A DNA stretch of 64,000 nucleotides, taken from contig NZ_BCWX01000001.1 of NCBI RefSeq assembly GCF_001894805.1, positions 1,426,001-1,490,000 on the forward strand. Reading direction: 5' to 3'. Shown one piece after another: positions 46,451-55,235 of this stretch. The notes below the pieces were generated by a model. It did not search any database and was not told the origin of the DNA. It saw only the letters and a program-made list of their open reading frames with translations. The position numbers were made by a program, and so were the translations under genes. This DNA is from Rhodococcus globerulus NBRC 14531 (GTDB lineage: Bacteria > Actinomycetota > Actinomycetes > Mycobacteriales > Mycobacteriaceae). How positions within the stretch are numbered: position 1 is the stretch's first letter; every line of letters starts with the position of its first letter.

Positions 46451-47284
46451 GTGCCAACACCTGATCCTGACCTGCTCATCGATTTCGACAACGTTCTCAT
46501 CCGCCGCGGCGGGTCCACTCTTGTGGGTCCGGTGACGTGGAAGGTGGAGCTCGACGAGCGATGGGTGGTGCTCGGACCGAACGGTGCGGGCAAGACGTCG
46601 CTGCTGCGTATCGCGGCCGGCGAGGTGTTTCCCACCAGCGGTACCGCGCATCTGCTCGGCGAGGTGCTCGGCCGCGTCGACGTCAACGAACTCAAGCCGC
46701 GCATCGGCCTGTCGTCGTCCTCGCTGGCCAACCGGGTGCCCGCCGACGAGAAGGTCAGCGACCTTGTTGTCTCGGCTGGCTATGCGGTTCTCGGCCGCTG
46801 GCGCGAGGAGTACGAGTCGATGGACACATCCCGTGCCGTCGAGATGCTCGAGAGCCTCGGCGCCGAACATCTCGCGGACCGCACGTACGGGACTCTTTCC
46901 GAGGGCGAACGTAAGCGAGTGCTCATCGCGCGTGCCCTGATGACCGATCCTGAACTGCTGTTGCTCGACGAACCCGCAGCCGGCCTCGACCTCGGTGGCC
47001 GCGAAGAACTGGTCGCCCGCCTCGCTGTACTCGCGGCCGATCCCGACGCGCCCGCCACTGTCCTGATCACCCACCACGTCGAGGAGATCCCGCCGGGATT
47101 CACTCATGCCCTCCTGCTCAAGGAAGGTGGCGTCGTGGCTCAGGGGCTCCTCGAGGACGTCATCACCGCCGAGAACCTCAGCAACGCGTTCAGTCAGTCG
47201 ATCACCCTCGATCAGGTCGACGGTCGGTACTTCGCGCGTCGTACGCGAGCATCCGGAGCGCACCGGGCACCCGTGACGGTGTAG
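46451..47284 (+). CDS. ABC transporter ATP-binding protein (single-domain)
   Basis: A 277-residue ATPase: Walker A LGPNGAGKTS (~residues 42-51), Q-loop region near GLSSSSLA, signature LSEGERKR in place of the canonical LSGGQ, Walker B LLLLDEPAAG, and H-loop ITHHVEE. A partner permease is not encoded nearby. In M. tuberculosis the equivalent is Rv3041c. GTG 46451 has GGGAAG eight bases upstream; GTG 46433 is an alternative. It diverges from glgX with ~50 bp between starts. Confidence 0.88.
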   Translation: MPTPDPDLLIDFDNVLIRRGGSTLVGPVTWKVELDERWVVLGPNGAGKTSLLRIAAGEVFPTSGTAHLLGEVLGRVDVNELKPRIGLSSSSLANRVPADEKVSDLVVSAGYAVLGRWREEYESMDTSRAVEMLESLGAEHLADRTYGTLSEGERKRVLIARALMTDPELLLLDEPAAGLDLGGREELVARLAVLAADPDAPATVLITHHVEEIPPGFTHALLLKEGGVVAQGLLEDVITAENLSNAFSQSITLDQVDGRYFARRTRASGAHRAPVTV

Positions 47285-47295
47285 GTTCCCGAAAC

Positions 47296-48123
47296 ATGGC
47301 TAACGAGTTTGCGGACGCTGTCCCCACACCCAAGGACGCATCGACGGTGATTCTGGTGCGCGACGCGGAAAACGCGGCATCGGGCATCGAGATATTCCTG
47401 CTCCAGCGGGTGAAGGGGATGGCGTTTGCCGGCGGGATGACCGTGTTCCCCGGCGGCGGCGTCGACAAGTCCGACGGCACGGCCGAGGTCGAGTGGGCGG
47501 GTCCGTCGGCTCAGTGGTGGGCGGAGCGTTTCAGCACCGATGTCGCGCGAGCGAAGGCGCTCGTGCTGGCAGCAGTCCGTGAGACGTTCGAGGAATGCGG
47601 TGTCCTGCTCGCCGGGCCGAGTGCGGATACCGTCGTCGCAGACACGTCCGGCTACTCGGCGTCGCGGGTGGCTCTCGAGAACCACGAACTCACGTTCAGC
47701 GATTTCCTCAAGCAGGAGAATCTGGTTCTGCGTACCGATCTGTTGCGTCCGTGGGCGAACTGGATCACCCCGATCGGTGAGGCCCGTCGATACGACACTC
47801 GCTTCTTCGTGGCCGCCTCACCCGAGGGCCAGGTGGCCGATGGAGTTACCTCCGAGGCAGCCGAGGTTCGCTGGCAGAGTCCGCAGGACGCGCTGGACCA
47901 TTGGCGCGCCGGCGACAGTATCCTGTTGCCGCCCACCTGGACTCAGCTGACGGAGTTGGCGAAGTACAACTCCGTTGCCGACGTCCTGGCGGCCGAACCC
48001 GAGATTCCGATCATCCTCCCGACGCTCTACCGCGACGAGACGACGTTCCGGATCGACTTCCCGAATCAGGATGACTACTACATCCCCGGGCCGCATCCTT
48101 GGGCTGCCCGGCCCGCCAAGTAA
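47296..48123 (+). CDS. NUDIX hydrolase (NUDT19/acyl-CoA diphosphatase-like)
   Basis: A 275-residue protein. The Nudix box is split by an insertion, as in NUDT7/19-type CoA diphosphatases: FPGGGVDKSDGT, then ~40 residues later AAVRETFEECGVLLAG. The C-terminal half includes PWANWITPIGEARRYDTRFF, also typical of this group. It lies 11 bp before the enoyl-CoA hydratase gene, so a role in CoA or acyl-CoA turnover fits. ATG 47296. Corresponds in position to Rv3040c. Confidence 0.87.
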   Translation: MANEFADAVPTPKDASTVILVRDAENAASGIEIFLLQRVKGMAFAGGMTVFPGGGVDKSDGTAEVEWAGPSAQWWAERFSTDVARAKALVLAAVRETFEECGVLLAGPSADTVVADTSGYSASRVALENHELTFSDFLKQENLVLRTDLLRPWANWITPIGEARRYDTRFFVAASPEGQVADGVTSEAAEVRWQSPQDALDHWRAGDSILLPPTWTQLTELAKYNSVADVLAAEPEIPIILPTLYRDETTFRIDFPNQDDYYIPGPHPWAARPAK

Positions 48124-48133
48124 TCTCCAGGGC

Positions 48134-48913
48134 ATGTCTGAATTCGTAACTCTCGAGGTTTCCGACGGTATCGGCACGATCCGTCTCGCGCGCCCCCCGA
48201 TGAACGCTCTGAACCGTCAGGTCCAGGACGAACTCGCGGTCGCGGCACGCGCGGCGGCAGTCGATCCGGCAGTGAAGGCCGTCATTATCTACGGCGGCGA
48301 GAAGGTCTTTGCTGCCGGTGCGGACGTCAAGGAAATGGCCGAGATGGACTTCGCTCAGATCAGTGACGCGGTGGCCGGAATCCAAGCCGGAATCGGCGCC
48401 GTCGCCGCGATCCCGAAGCCGACCGTTGCAGCGATCACCGGCTATGCCCTTGGCGGCGGACTCGAAGTTGCACTCTCCGCGGACCGTCGTATCGCGGGAG
48501 ACAATGCCAAGGTCGGCGTCCCCGAGATCTTGCTCGGCATCATCCCCGGCGGCGGCGGCACCCAGCGATTGGCCCGTCTCATCGGACCGGCCAAGGCCAA
48601 GGATCTGGTGTTCACCGGCCGTTTTGTCGGTGCTGACGAGGCGTTGGCAATGGGCTTGATCGACGAGGTTGTTGCACCGGACGACGTGTACACCGCTGCC
48701 CGGAAGTGGGCGTCGCAGTTCGTGGGCGGCGCATCGCGGGCGATTGCGGCTGCTAAGGCTGCTATCGACGAGGGCCTGAACACGGACCTGGAAACGGGCC
48801 TGAAGATCGAGCAGCATCTGTTCGCAGGACTGTTTGCGACCGAGGATCAGTCGATCGGCATGGCGTCGTTCATCGAGAACGGTCCAGGCAAGGCCGAGTT
48901 CACGGGCCGGTAG
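48134..48913 (+). CDS. enoyl-CoA hydratase/isomerase family
   Basis: A 259-residue crotonase-fold enzyme for the hydration step of beta-oxidation or a related reaction. The oxyanion-hole and CoA-binding blocks are AAGADVKEMAEMD and ITGYALGGGLEVALSADRRIA; the two catalytic Glu positions appear in GLEVALS and in PEILLGIIPGGGGTQRLARL. Position matches Rv3039c (EchA17). ATG 48134 lies 10 bp after the NUDIX stop; the frame is open further upstream through the NUDIX gene's antisense-like composition. Confidence 0.9.
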   Translation: MSEFVTLEVSDGIGTIRLARPPMNALNRQVQDELAVAARAAAVDPAVKAVIIYGGEKVFAAGADVKEMAEMDFAQISDAVAGIQAGIGAVAAIPKPTVAAITGYALGGGLEVALSADRRIAGDNAKVGVPEILLGIIPGGGGTQRLARLIGPAKAKDLVFTGRFVGADEALAMGLIDEVVAPDDVYTAARKWASQFVGGASRAIAAAKAAIDEGLNTDLETGLKIEQHLFAGLFATEDQSIGMASFIENGPGKAEFTGR

Positions 48914-48965
48914 GCTTCCCTAAATTAGAACTTGTTCATCTCTTACCAGCGAGTAGGATAGCCGA

Positions 48966-49979
48966 ATGACTGCCAGCCCCACTGACGACGACATTGCCAC
49001 GCCGCCTGCTGCCGAGGAAGCAGTAATGGACCCCGCGCCGCGGCCGCACGCCACGGCCGAAGAGGTCGAGGCCGCTCGCAAGGACACCAAGCTTGCTCAG
49101 GTGCTCTACCACGACTGGGAAGCCGAGACCTACGACGACAAGTGGTCCATCTCGTACGACGAGCGCTGCATCGACTACGCCAGGGGCCGGTTCGACGCCG
49201 TCGCCGGTGATCAGCCGCTGCCGTACGAGCGGGCACTGGAACTGGGTTGTGGCACCGGCTTTTTCCTCCTCAACCTGATGCAGGGCGGGGTTGCCAAGAC
49301 GGGTTCGGTCACTGACCTCTCGCCCGGCATGGTCAAGGTCGCGATGCGCAACGCCGAAAACCTCGGTCTGCCCGTCGACGGACGCGTCGCCGACGCCGAG
49401 ACCATTCCCTACGAGGACAACACCTTCGACCTCGTGGTAGGACACGCTGTGCTGCACCATATTCCCGACGTGGAGAAGTCGCTGCGCGAGGTTCTTCGTG
49501 TCCTCAAGCCCGGTGGGCGCTTTGTCTTCGCGGGGGAGCCGACCACCGTCGGTAACTTCTACGCTCGCTGGCTCGGCCGCGCGACATGGGAAGCCACGAC
49601 CACGGTGACCAAGCTGCCTTTCCTCGCCGACTGGCGTCGTCCGCAGGAGGAGCTCGACGAGTCCTCACGCGCCGCCGCTCTCGAAGCTGTTGTCGACATT
49701 CACACGTTCGACCCGACGGACCTCGAGAACATGGCGAAGTCCGCCGGCGCCGGCCAGGTTCACGCCGCCACCGAAGAATTTGCCGCAGCACTGCTCGGGT
49801 GGCCGGTTCGCACCTTCGAAGCCGCAGTTCCGCAGGAAAAGCTCGGTTGGGGCTGGGGGCGCTTCGCTTTCGGTGGTTGGAAGACCCTCAGTTGGGTCGA
49901 CGAGAAGATTCTGCGCCACGTCGTACCGCGCGGCTTCTTCTACAACGTCATGATCACCGGCGTAAAGCCAGGCAACTGA
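48966..49979 (+). CDS. class I SAM-dependent methyltransferase
   Basis: A 337-residue methyltransferase. Motif I is ALELGCGTGFFLLNLM (~residues 89-104), motif II TDLSPGMVKVA, motif IV DNTFDLVVGHAVLHHIPD, and the post-motif helix REVLRVLKPGGRFVF. Residues ~210-337 are an extra C-terminal domain of unknown role. It corresponds in position to Rv3038c. The substrate is unknown. A 4-bp gap leads to the THUMP-like methyltransferase. Confidence 0.88.
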   Translation: MTASPTDDDIATPPAAEEAVMDPAPRPHATAEEVEAARKDTKLAQVLYHDWEAETYDDKWSISYDERCIDYARGRFDAVAGDQPLPYERALELGCGTGFFLLNLMQGGVAKTGSVTDLSPGMVKVAMRNAENLGLPVDGRVADAETIPYEDNTFDLVVGHAVLHHIPDVEKSLREVLRVLKPGGRFVFAGEPTTVGNFYARWLGRATWEATTTVTKLPFLADWRRPQEELDESSRAAALEAVVDIHTFDPTDLENMAKSAGAGQVHAATEEFAAALLGWPVRTFEAAVPQEKLGWGWGRFAFGGWKTLSWVDEKILRHVVPRGFFYNVMITGVKPGN

Positions 49980-49983
49980 AACA

Positions 49984-51147
49984 TTGGGTTATGACTTCAC
50001 CCTCGCTGACATCGCCTATCTGGAAAGTGACTCCGGCATAGCGGCATTGGCCGAGTTGGAACAGTTCGAGCTGTCCACGCGTACGCGTCTGGCCGACATC
50101 GGCCGGGCGCGTACGCGTTTCGGCGACCACATGCCCGCGCTTGTCGACACGGTTCTGCTGCGCCGAAAGGCGGCTGCAAAACTCCCCGGCAGCGGGGGCT
50201 GGTTGTTCACCGACGACGCGATGCAGCAGGCCACCCCGGCGGCTGTCGCAGATCACCGTGCGCAGCGACTTGTCGGGCGCACGGTGCACGACGTGACGTG
50301 TTCCATCGGTGCGGAACTGCACGCCCTCACTGGCGTTGCGGATCGGGTAATCGGTAGTGACATCGACGCCGTCCGTTTGGCGATGGCCCGTCACAACGTG
50401 CCGTCGGCGGCGCTGTTGCGGGCTGATGCTTTGCGTCCGACAACGCGCGGCACCGTGATCCTTGCCGACCCGGCACGCCGTTCGGGTGGACGGCGAACAC
50501 ACGATCCGGCCGCATTGATGCCGCCGCTCCCGGATCTGCTCGATGCGTACGACGGCCGCGACATTGCCGTGAAGTGTGCTCCCGGACTCGATTTCGACAA
50601 CCTCGGCTGGAACGGCGAGGTCGAGGTCGTCTCACTCGACGGCGGTGTCAAAGAGGCCTGTCTGTGGTCGTCGGGACTTACCGAGGCGGGCGTGACGCGT
50701 CGGGCATCGGTACTGCGGTCCGACGGCACCGGGTGGTCGGTGACCGACGCCGAGGACGACATCATCCCCGAACAGGAACCGGGGGAGTGGATCATCGACC
50801 CGGACGGCGCCGTCGTTCGCGCGGGCCTGGTGCGCCACTACGCGGCCAGACATGGTCTGTGGCAACTGGACCCACGGATTGCGTATCTCACCGGAAACAG
50901 CGTCCCCGAGGGTGTTCGCGGATTCCGGATTCTCGAACAGATCAAGTACTCCGAAAAGTTGTTGAAGCAGACTCTCTCGAAGCGCGACTGCGGCGTCGTC
51001 GAGATCCTGGTTCGTGGTGTCGACGTCGATCCGGCAGTGCTGCGTCCACGGCTCAAACTCAAGGGTTCTGTGTCGCTGAGTGTGGTGATCGTGCGCATCG
51101 GACGCTCGGCGTCGGCCTTCATCTGTGAGGCGTCGCGCTGGCCCTGA
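49984..51147 (+). CDS. THUMP-like methyltransferase (Rv3037c-like)
   Basis: A 387-residue protein. SAM-binding region: VHDVTCSIGAELHALTGVADRVIGSDIDAVRLAMARHN (given in pieces: CSIGAELHAL and GSDIDAVRLA), then ADPARRSGGRR, which replaces the usual NPPY/DPPR of RNA methyltransferases. The C-terminal ~150 residues form the THUMP-like domain. It probably modifies RNA. The start is uncertain: TTG 49984 follows the previous stop closely; the frame is open upstream. Strand order and position match Rv3037c. Confidence 0.82.
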   Translation: MGYDFTLADIAYLESDSGIAALAELEQFELSTRTRLADIGRARTRFGDHMPALVDTVLLRRKAAAKLPGSGGWLFTDDAMQQATPAAVADHRAQRLVGRTVHDVTCSIGAELHALTGVADRVIGSDIDAVRLAMARHNVPSAALLRADALRPTTRGTVILADPARRSGGRRTHDPAALMPPLPDLLDAYDGRDIAVKCAPGLDFDNLGWNGEVEVVSLDGGVKEACLWSSGLTEAGVTRRASVLRSDGTGWSVTDAEDDIIPEQEPGEWIIDPDGAVVRAGLVRHYAARHGLWQLDPRIAYLTGNSVPEGVRGFRILEQIKYSEKLLKQTLSKRDCGVVEILVRGVDVDPAVLRPRLKLKGSVSLSVVIVRIGRSASAFICEASRWP

Positions 51148-51160
51148 GTCGTCGCAGAGC

Positions 51161-52468
51161 TCACTTGAAGACGAACAGTTCACCGATTGCGCTGGGCGTC
51201 AACACTTCACCGTTCGGGCCGATGGAAGTGCCGACAGTGAAGCCGACCGCGCCTGGCAGGGTGTTCTGAGCAACGGTTTCACCGGATCGGGTGTCGAACG
51301 TGATCAGGCTCAGCCCGTTGTCGCCTTCGCGGACGACGGTGTACCCGGTGTCCCCGGCAGTTTGAGCCGGAACACCCAGCTGCAGTAGATCCTTGCGCTC
51401 CCAGACGAGTTCGGCGTGATCGCCCTTGTCCTGGACGGCAAGCAGGTGACCGTCGGCAGCTCCGGCGGGGATGATCAACCCGTCGTCGGAGGTGGAGGGG
51501 CTACCCGCGGAGTTGAAGCCGATGTCGTAACTCCACACCGGGTCGCCGGTTGCGGCATCGATCGCCCACAGCGTTCCGTTGTTGTCGGTGGTGTAGACGG
51601 TCTTTCCGTCCTTCGACAGGTCCGGGCTCGACGCGGTACCGCCGGGCAGTGCGTCGGTGGACCACTCCGGGGTGATCGAGGGATTGTCGCCGCCTGTGTA
51701 CTTCATGGCGACCAGATCGGCGGCCTGGGAGTTGGGCCCGTAGAACGTGAAGTAGAACGTGCCGCTTTCCAGATCGATTGCGGGGGTGTTTGCCACCGGG
51801 CAGCCCGACGTGCCGAGGAAGCACTCGTCGAGTCCCTGGTTGTCGGGAATGAGTTCGGCGTTGGTCTGCTGCTCGAACGTCGGCGGCGGAATCAAATTGA
51901 ACGACGAGACAACCTTGGCGCCGGTCTGGGGATTGAGCACGTTGATCTGGCCGAGCTGCGTGATGAACAGCAGGTTGCCGTCGCCCGTGAACTGCGCCGA
52001 CAGGGGAGTGCCGACAACAAGTGTGCGCCAACGCAACTGGCCGTTGCGGGTGTACGACGCCATCGCCCCGCTTTCACCCACGTAGACGTTGGTCGCGGTG
52101 TCCACGATGGGCGTCGACGCGGCAACACCGTCGTTCATCCGGGTACACCACACCTTGCGGCCGGTGTCGAGCTGAAACGAGAAGAGGTTGCAGCCGTTCT
52201 CGGCGCGCGCCGTCACGAAACTCTGGCCGTTTGCTCCCGCGGACGCATACGCGGCAATGGGGCCGCCGAGTGGACGAGACCACGCGAACTCGAGATCGCG
52301 AGATCCCGTGACCTCGCTGGTGTCGCTGTTTCGGGCGTCGGCGTGCATCGCCGGCCAACCGGCAGTTGCGTAGCGGTCGACGACGGAACTCTCGCTTCCG
52401 CACCCGGCAGCCATCACCGTAGCGATCGCCGCCATCACCATCACGGACGACCGTAGGACCCGCCGCAT
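51161..52468 (-). CDS. beta-propeller (PQQ-repeat) lipoprotein
   Basis: A 435-residue lipoprotein: lipobox VMAAGC (Cys ~23), followed by PQQ/YVTN-type beta-propeller blades, seen as repeats of the form VWCTR, TNVYVGES, LRWRTL, KTVYTTDNNGTLWAIDAATGDPVWSYD. Two extra cysteines pair in DECFLGTSGCP. It resembles Rv3035. Such lipoproteins often scaffold envelope complexes; the role is unknown. ATG 52468 has GGGAG upstream. Convergent with the THUMP-like gene. Confidence 0.87.
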   Translation of the reverse strand: MRRVLRSSVMVMAAIATVMAAGCGSESSVVDRYATAGWPAMHADARNSDTSEVTGSRDLEFAWSRPLGGPIAAYASAGANGQSFVTARAENGCNLFSFQLDTGRKVWCTRMNDGVAASTPIVDTATNVYVGESGAMASYTRNGQLRWRTLVVGTPLSAQFTGDGNLLFITQLGQINVLNPQTGAKVVSSFNLIPPPTFEQQTNAELIPDNQGLDECFLGTSGCPVANTPAIDLESGTFYFTFYGPNSQAADLVAMKYTGGDNPSITPEWSTDALPGGTASSPDLSKDGKTVYTTDNNGTLWAIDAATGDPVWSYDIGFNSAGSPSTSDDGLIIPAGAADGHLLAVQDKGDHAELVWERKDLLQLGVPAQTAGDTGYTVVREGDNGLSLITFDTRSGETVAQNTLPGAVGFTVGTSIGPNGEVLTPSAIGELFVFK

Positions 52469-52585
52469 CTCACATCTCCCTGCCGCTCGCGAAAGTAGTT
52501 CGGACCAGAGACTATCCCGCCGTAGGCAACGTGACGGGGCACACCCCGAGGGTCGGTGCGTCGACTGCCCGTACTCTGAATACTC

Positions 52586-53347
52586 ATGACGAGCATGTGG
52601 GGCGCACCGTTGCGCACTCGGTGGCGGGGATCACGCCGAAACGACAGCGATCAGGCCAAGTTCCTGACCGTCGATTCCCTCAAATGGGTTCTGGCGAACA
52701 AGGCATATACCCCCTGGTACCTGGTGCGGTACTACCGTCTTGCCAAGTTCAAGATGGCCAATCCGCACGTGATTCTGCGCGGCATGGTGTTTCTCGGCAA
52801 GAACGTCGAAATCCACTCGACTCCCGATCTGTCCCGCCTCGAAATCGGGCGCTGGGTCCACATCGGTGACGGCAACGCGATCCGCTGCCACGAAGGGTCC
52901 CTGCGCATCGGAGACAAAGTGGTCTTCGGCAAGGACAACGTCGTCAACACGTACCTCGACATCGAAATCGGCGCCTCGACGCTGGTTGCCGACTGGTGCT
53001 ACATCTGCGACTTCGACCACCGCATGGACGACGTCAACACCCCCATCAAGGATCAGGGCATCGTGAAGGGCCCCGTGCGCATCGGTCCGGACACCTGGGT
53101 TGCCGCGAAGGTCACCGTCCTGCGTAACACCCGCGTCGGTCGGGGTTGTGTTCTCGGAGCGCACGCCGTAGTCAAGGGCGACATCCCGGACTACAGCATC
53201 GCCGTCGGTTCCCCGGCCAAGGTCGTCAAGAACCGTAAGGCCGACTGGGAAGCGGGCGCAGCGGACCGTGCCGAGTACATCGCGGCCCTCGAAGACATCG
53301 CGCGGAAGAAGGCAGCCGCCGAGGCGGACAAATCTGTCAAGAAGTAG
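52586..53347 (+). CDS. left-handed beta-helix acyl/acetyltransferase (Rv3034c-like)
   Basis: A 253-residue hexapeptide-repeat transferase: the repeats run from ~residue 60 to ~190 (EIGRWVHIGDGN, RIGDKVVFGKDN, EIGASTLVADW, RIGPDTWVAAKVTVLRNTRVGRG), ending in IAVGSPAKVVKNRK, the maltose/galactoside acetyltransferase signature. In mycobacteria the gene lies in the methylglucose-lipopolysaccharide region, and it may acylate that polysaccharide, but this is not proven. A Lys/Ala-rich C-terminal tail follows. ATG 52586 has only a weak ribosome site. Confidence 0.87.
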   Translation: MTSMWGAPLRTRWRGSRRNDSDQAKFLTVDSLKWVLANKAYTPWYLVRYYRLAKFKMANPHVILRGMVFLGKNVEIHSTPDLSRLEIGRWVHIGDGNAIRCHEGSLRIGDKVVFGKDNVVNTYLDIEIGASTLVADWCYICDFDHRMDDVNTPIKDQGIVKGPVRIGPDTWVAAKVTVLRNTRVGRGCVLGAHAVVKGDIPDYSIAVGSPAKVVKNRKADWEAGAADRAEYIAALEDIARKKAAAEADKSVKK

Positions 53348-53375
53348 AGCGTGACGCTCGGGAGGGGAGTGCGGC

Positions 53376-54005
53376 ATGAGCGAACAGACACCCGATTGGG
53401 TTGTGGAGCACCGACGCGAGTTGGTGACCTTCCTGGACGGTCTCACCACTGCGCAATGGGACACACTCTCGCTGTGTGAGGGGTGGCGTGTGCGTGAAGT
53501 GGTCGCGCACATCACCATGCCGTACCGTTATCCCGCTTCGCGATTCGTACTCGAAATGGTGAAATCGCGCGGCAACTTCAACCGCATGTCCAACCGCCGT
53601 GCGCTTGCGGACGCACGCGATCTGACCGAGCAACAGCTGCTTGGCTCCCTGCGCGAGCACGTCGCATACCCCTGGAAGCCGCCCGGTGGCGGCTTCGACG
53701 GGGCGCTGTCCCACGACGTCATTCACGGCCAGGACATCCGCGTTGCCCTCGGCGACGACTACGTCGTACCGGAGGACCGCCTCAGTCGTGTTCTGGGCGG
53801 CTTGTCACCCAAGAACGTGAAGTACTTCGGCGCGGACCTCGAAGGCGTGCGTCTGCGCGCTGACGACCGGGACTGGGAATTCGGCGCAGGCGCCGAAGTG
53901 CACGGCGCCGCACAGGACTTGCTGATGGTGCTGTGTGGCCGCATCCTGCCGCCGGGCCATCTGCTCGGCGACGCGCGGATGCGGTTCACGTCAGCGTCCG
54001 GGTAG
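53376..54005 (+). CDS. maleylpyruvate-isomerase-family (DinB-like) protein
   Basis: A 209-residue member of the mycothiol-dependent maleylpyruvate isomerase N-terminal (DinB/MDMPI) family: VVEHRRELVTFLDGLTTAQWDTLSLCEGWRVREVVAHI in pieces (LSLCEGWRVREVVAHI is the hallmark), with metal ligands His in VAHI and HDVIHGQDI. These enzymes use mycothiol and Zn; the true substrate is unknown. GGAGG precedes ATG 53376. The last 15 bp overlap the end of the convergent glycosyltransferase gene. Confidence 0.88.
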   Translation: MSEQTPDWVVEHRRELVTFLDGLTTAQWDTLSLCEGWRVREVVAHITMPYRYPASRFVLEMVKSRGNFNRMSNRRALADARDLTEQQLLGSLREHVAYPWKPPGGGFDGALSHDVIHGQDIRVALGDDYVVPEDRLSRVLGGLSPKNVKYFGADLEGVRLRADDRDWEFGAGAEVHGAAQDLLMVLCGRILPPGHLLGDARMRFTSASG

Positions 54006-55235
54006 CGGGCGCTCCGGAATCACCGGGCGGGCCAGGGGATGGCGCACCCGACGCTTGGCTCCCGCGTACACGTGCGCGGTTTCTTCAGCCACTTGGTGCC
54101 AGTCGAAGTCCGAGGTGAGGCGCGCCCGCGCTGCGACGGCGCGTTCCTGAGCGCCCGCCGGGTCGTCGAGCACTTCGCGTACGGCCGACGTCAATCCCGC
54201 AACATCGCCGGGTTGGAACGACATGCCGGTTACGCCGTCGACAACGGCTTCGCCCAATCCACCTGCAGTAGAGGTAATCAGCGGTGTACCGGCTGCTGCG
54301 GCTTCGAGAGCGATGATGCCGAACGGTTCGTACCGTGACGGCAGAACTATGGCGTCGGCGCCGTGCAGCCAACTCAGAAGTTCGGAGTGGTCGAGGTTGC
54401 CGAGAAAGTTGACCGACCGCACGACGCGATGGGTGCGCGCCTGTTCGGCGAGCCAGCCGAACTGAGTGCCCTCGCCCGCGACAGCGAGTGTGGTGCCGGG
54501 ATGGCTACGACGGATTCGCGGCAGCGCAGCAATAGCGTCCTGGACACCTTTCTCGTATTCGAGGCGTCCGACAAAGAGTAGTTTCGGTGGCCCCGACCTC
54601 GGTGCACGTTCGCGAAAGTTCCACGTGGTCAGGTCAATTCCGTTGCGGATGACCGTGAGCGGCGGCAGTGAAGGGCCGTAGAGCTCGGTAACCTCGTCCT
54701 GCATTGACGCGGAACATGTTATGAGAGCGTCGGATTCGTTGGCCAGCCACCATTCGACGGAATGGACCTGACGGTTGATGCGTCCGGAGATCCAGCCGCT
54801 GTGCCGGCCGGCTTCCGTGGCGTGGAGCGTGGAAACCAGTGGCACGTCGTAGAATTCGGCCAAGGCGATTGCGGGGTGAGCGACCAGCCAGTCGTGGGCG
54901 TGAACCACGTCAGGCTGCCAGCCTTCGCCGACGCCGGGCTTGTGCAGCGCCGTTCCGGCTCTGACCATCGCGTGACCCATCGCGAGTGTCCAGGCGAGCA
55001 TGTCCTCGCCGAACACGAAGTGTGCTGGGTCCTCGGCAACCGCGACGACAAGCACGCCTTCTGAGATGTGCGTGACCGTCGGGTGCGTCGACGCGTCGGT
55101 ACCGGACGGACGACGCGACAGAACAACCACCTCGTGCCCGGCCGCGGCCAGTTCGGTGGCGAGATGGTGGACGTGCCGACCCAGTCCGCCGACCACAACC
55201 GGGGGGTATTCCCACGAAACGATGAGAATTTTCAC
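53991..55235 (-). CDS. GT4 glycosyltransferase (Rv3032-like alpha-1,4-glucosyltransferase)
   Basis: A 414-residue GT-B enzyme with the glycogen-synthase-like start KILIVSWEYPPVVVGGLGRHV (Lys-x-Gly-Gly loop), central DVVHAHDWLVA, donor-site LLFVGRLEYEKGVQD, and the EX7E motif in PSRYEPFGIIALEAAAAG. Its M. tuberculosis counterpart Rv3032 elongates glucan for glycogen and methylglucose lipopolysaccharide. GTG 55235 overlaps the stop of the GH57 gene (GTGA) and has GGGAGC upstream. It ends in a basic Pro/Arg tail. Confidence 0.9.
   Translation of the reverse strand: MKILIVSWEYPPVVVGGLGRHVHHLATELAAAGHEVVVLSRRPSGTDASTHPTVTHISEGVLVVAVAEDPAHFVFGEDMLAWTLAMGHAMVRAGTALHKPGVGEGWQPDVVHAHDWLVAHPAIALAEFYDVPLVSTLHATEAGRHSGWISGRINRQVHSVEWWLANESDALITCSASMQDEVTELYGPSLPPLTVIRNGIDLTTWNFRERAPRSGPPKLLFVGRLEYEKGVQDAIAALPRIRRSHPGTTLAVAGEGTQFGWLAEQARTHRVVRSVNFLGNLDHSELLSWLHGADAIVLPSRYEPFGIIALEAAAAGTPLITSTAGGLGEAVVDGVTGMSFQPGDVAGLTSAVREVLDDPAGAQERAVAARARLTSDFDWHQVAEETAHVYAGAKRRVRHPLARPVIPERPLPGR

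Noticed and set aside
46400-47263. N-terminal 288-codon extension of the glgX frame
   Set aside because: It is the antisense of the ABC ATPase gene; GlgX family sequence begins only at about 46399 with a ribosome site.
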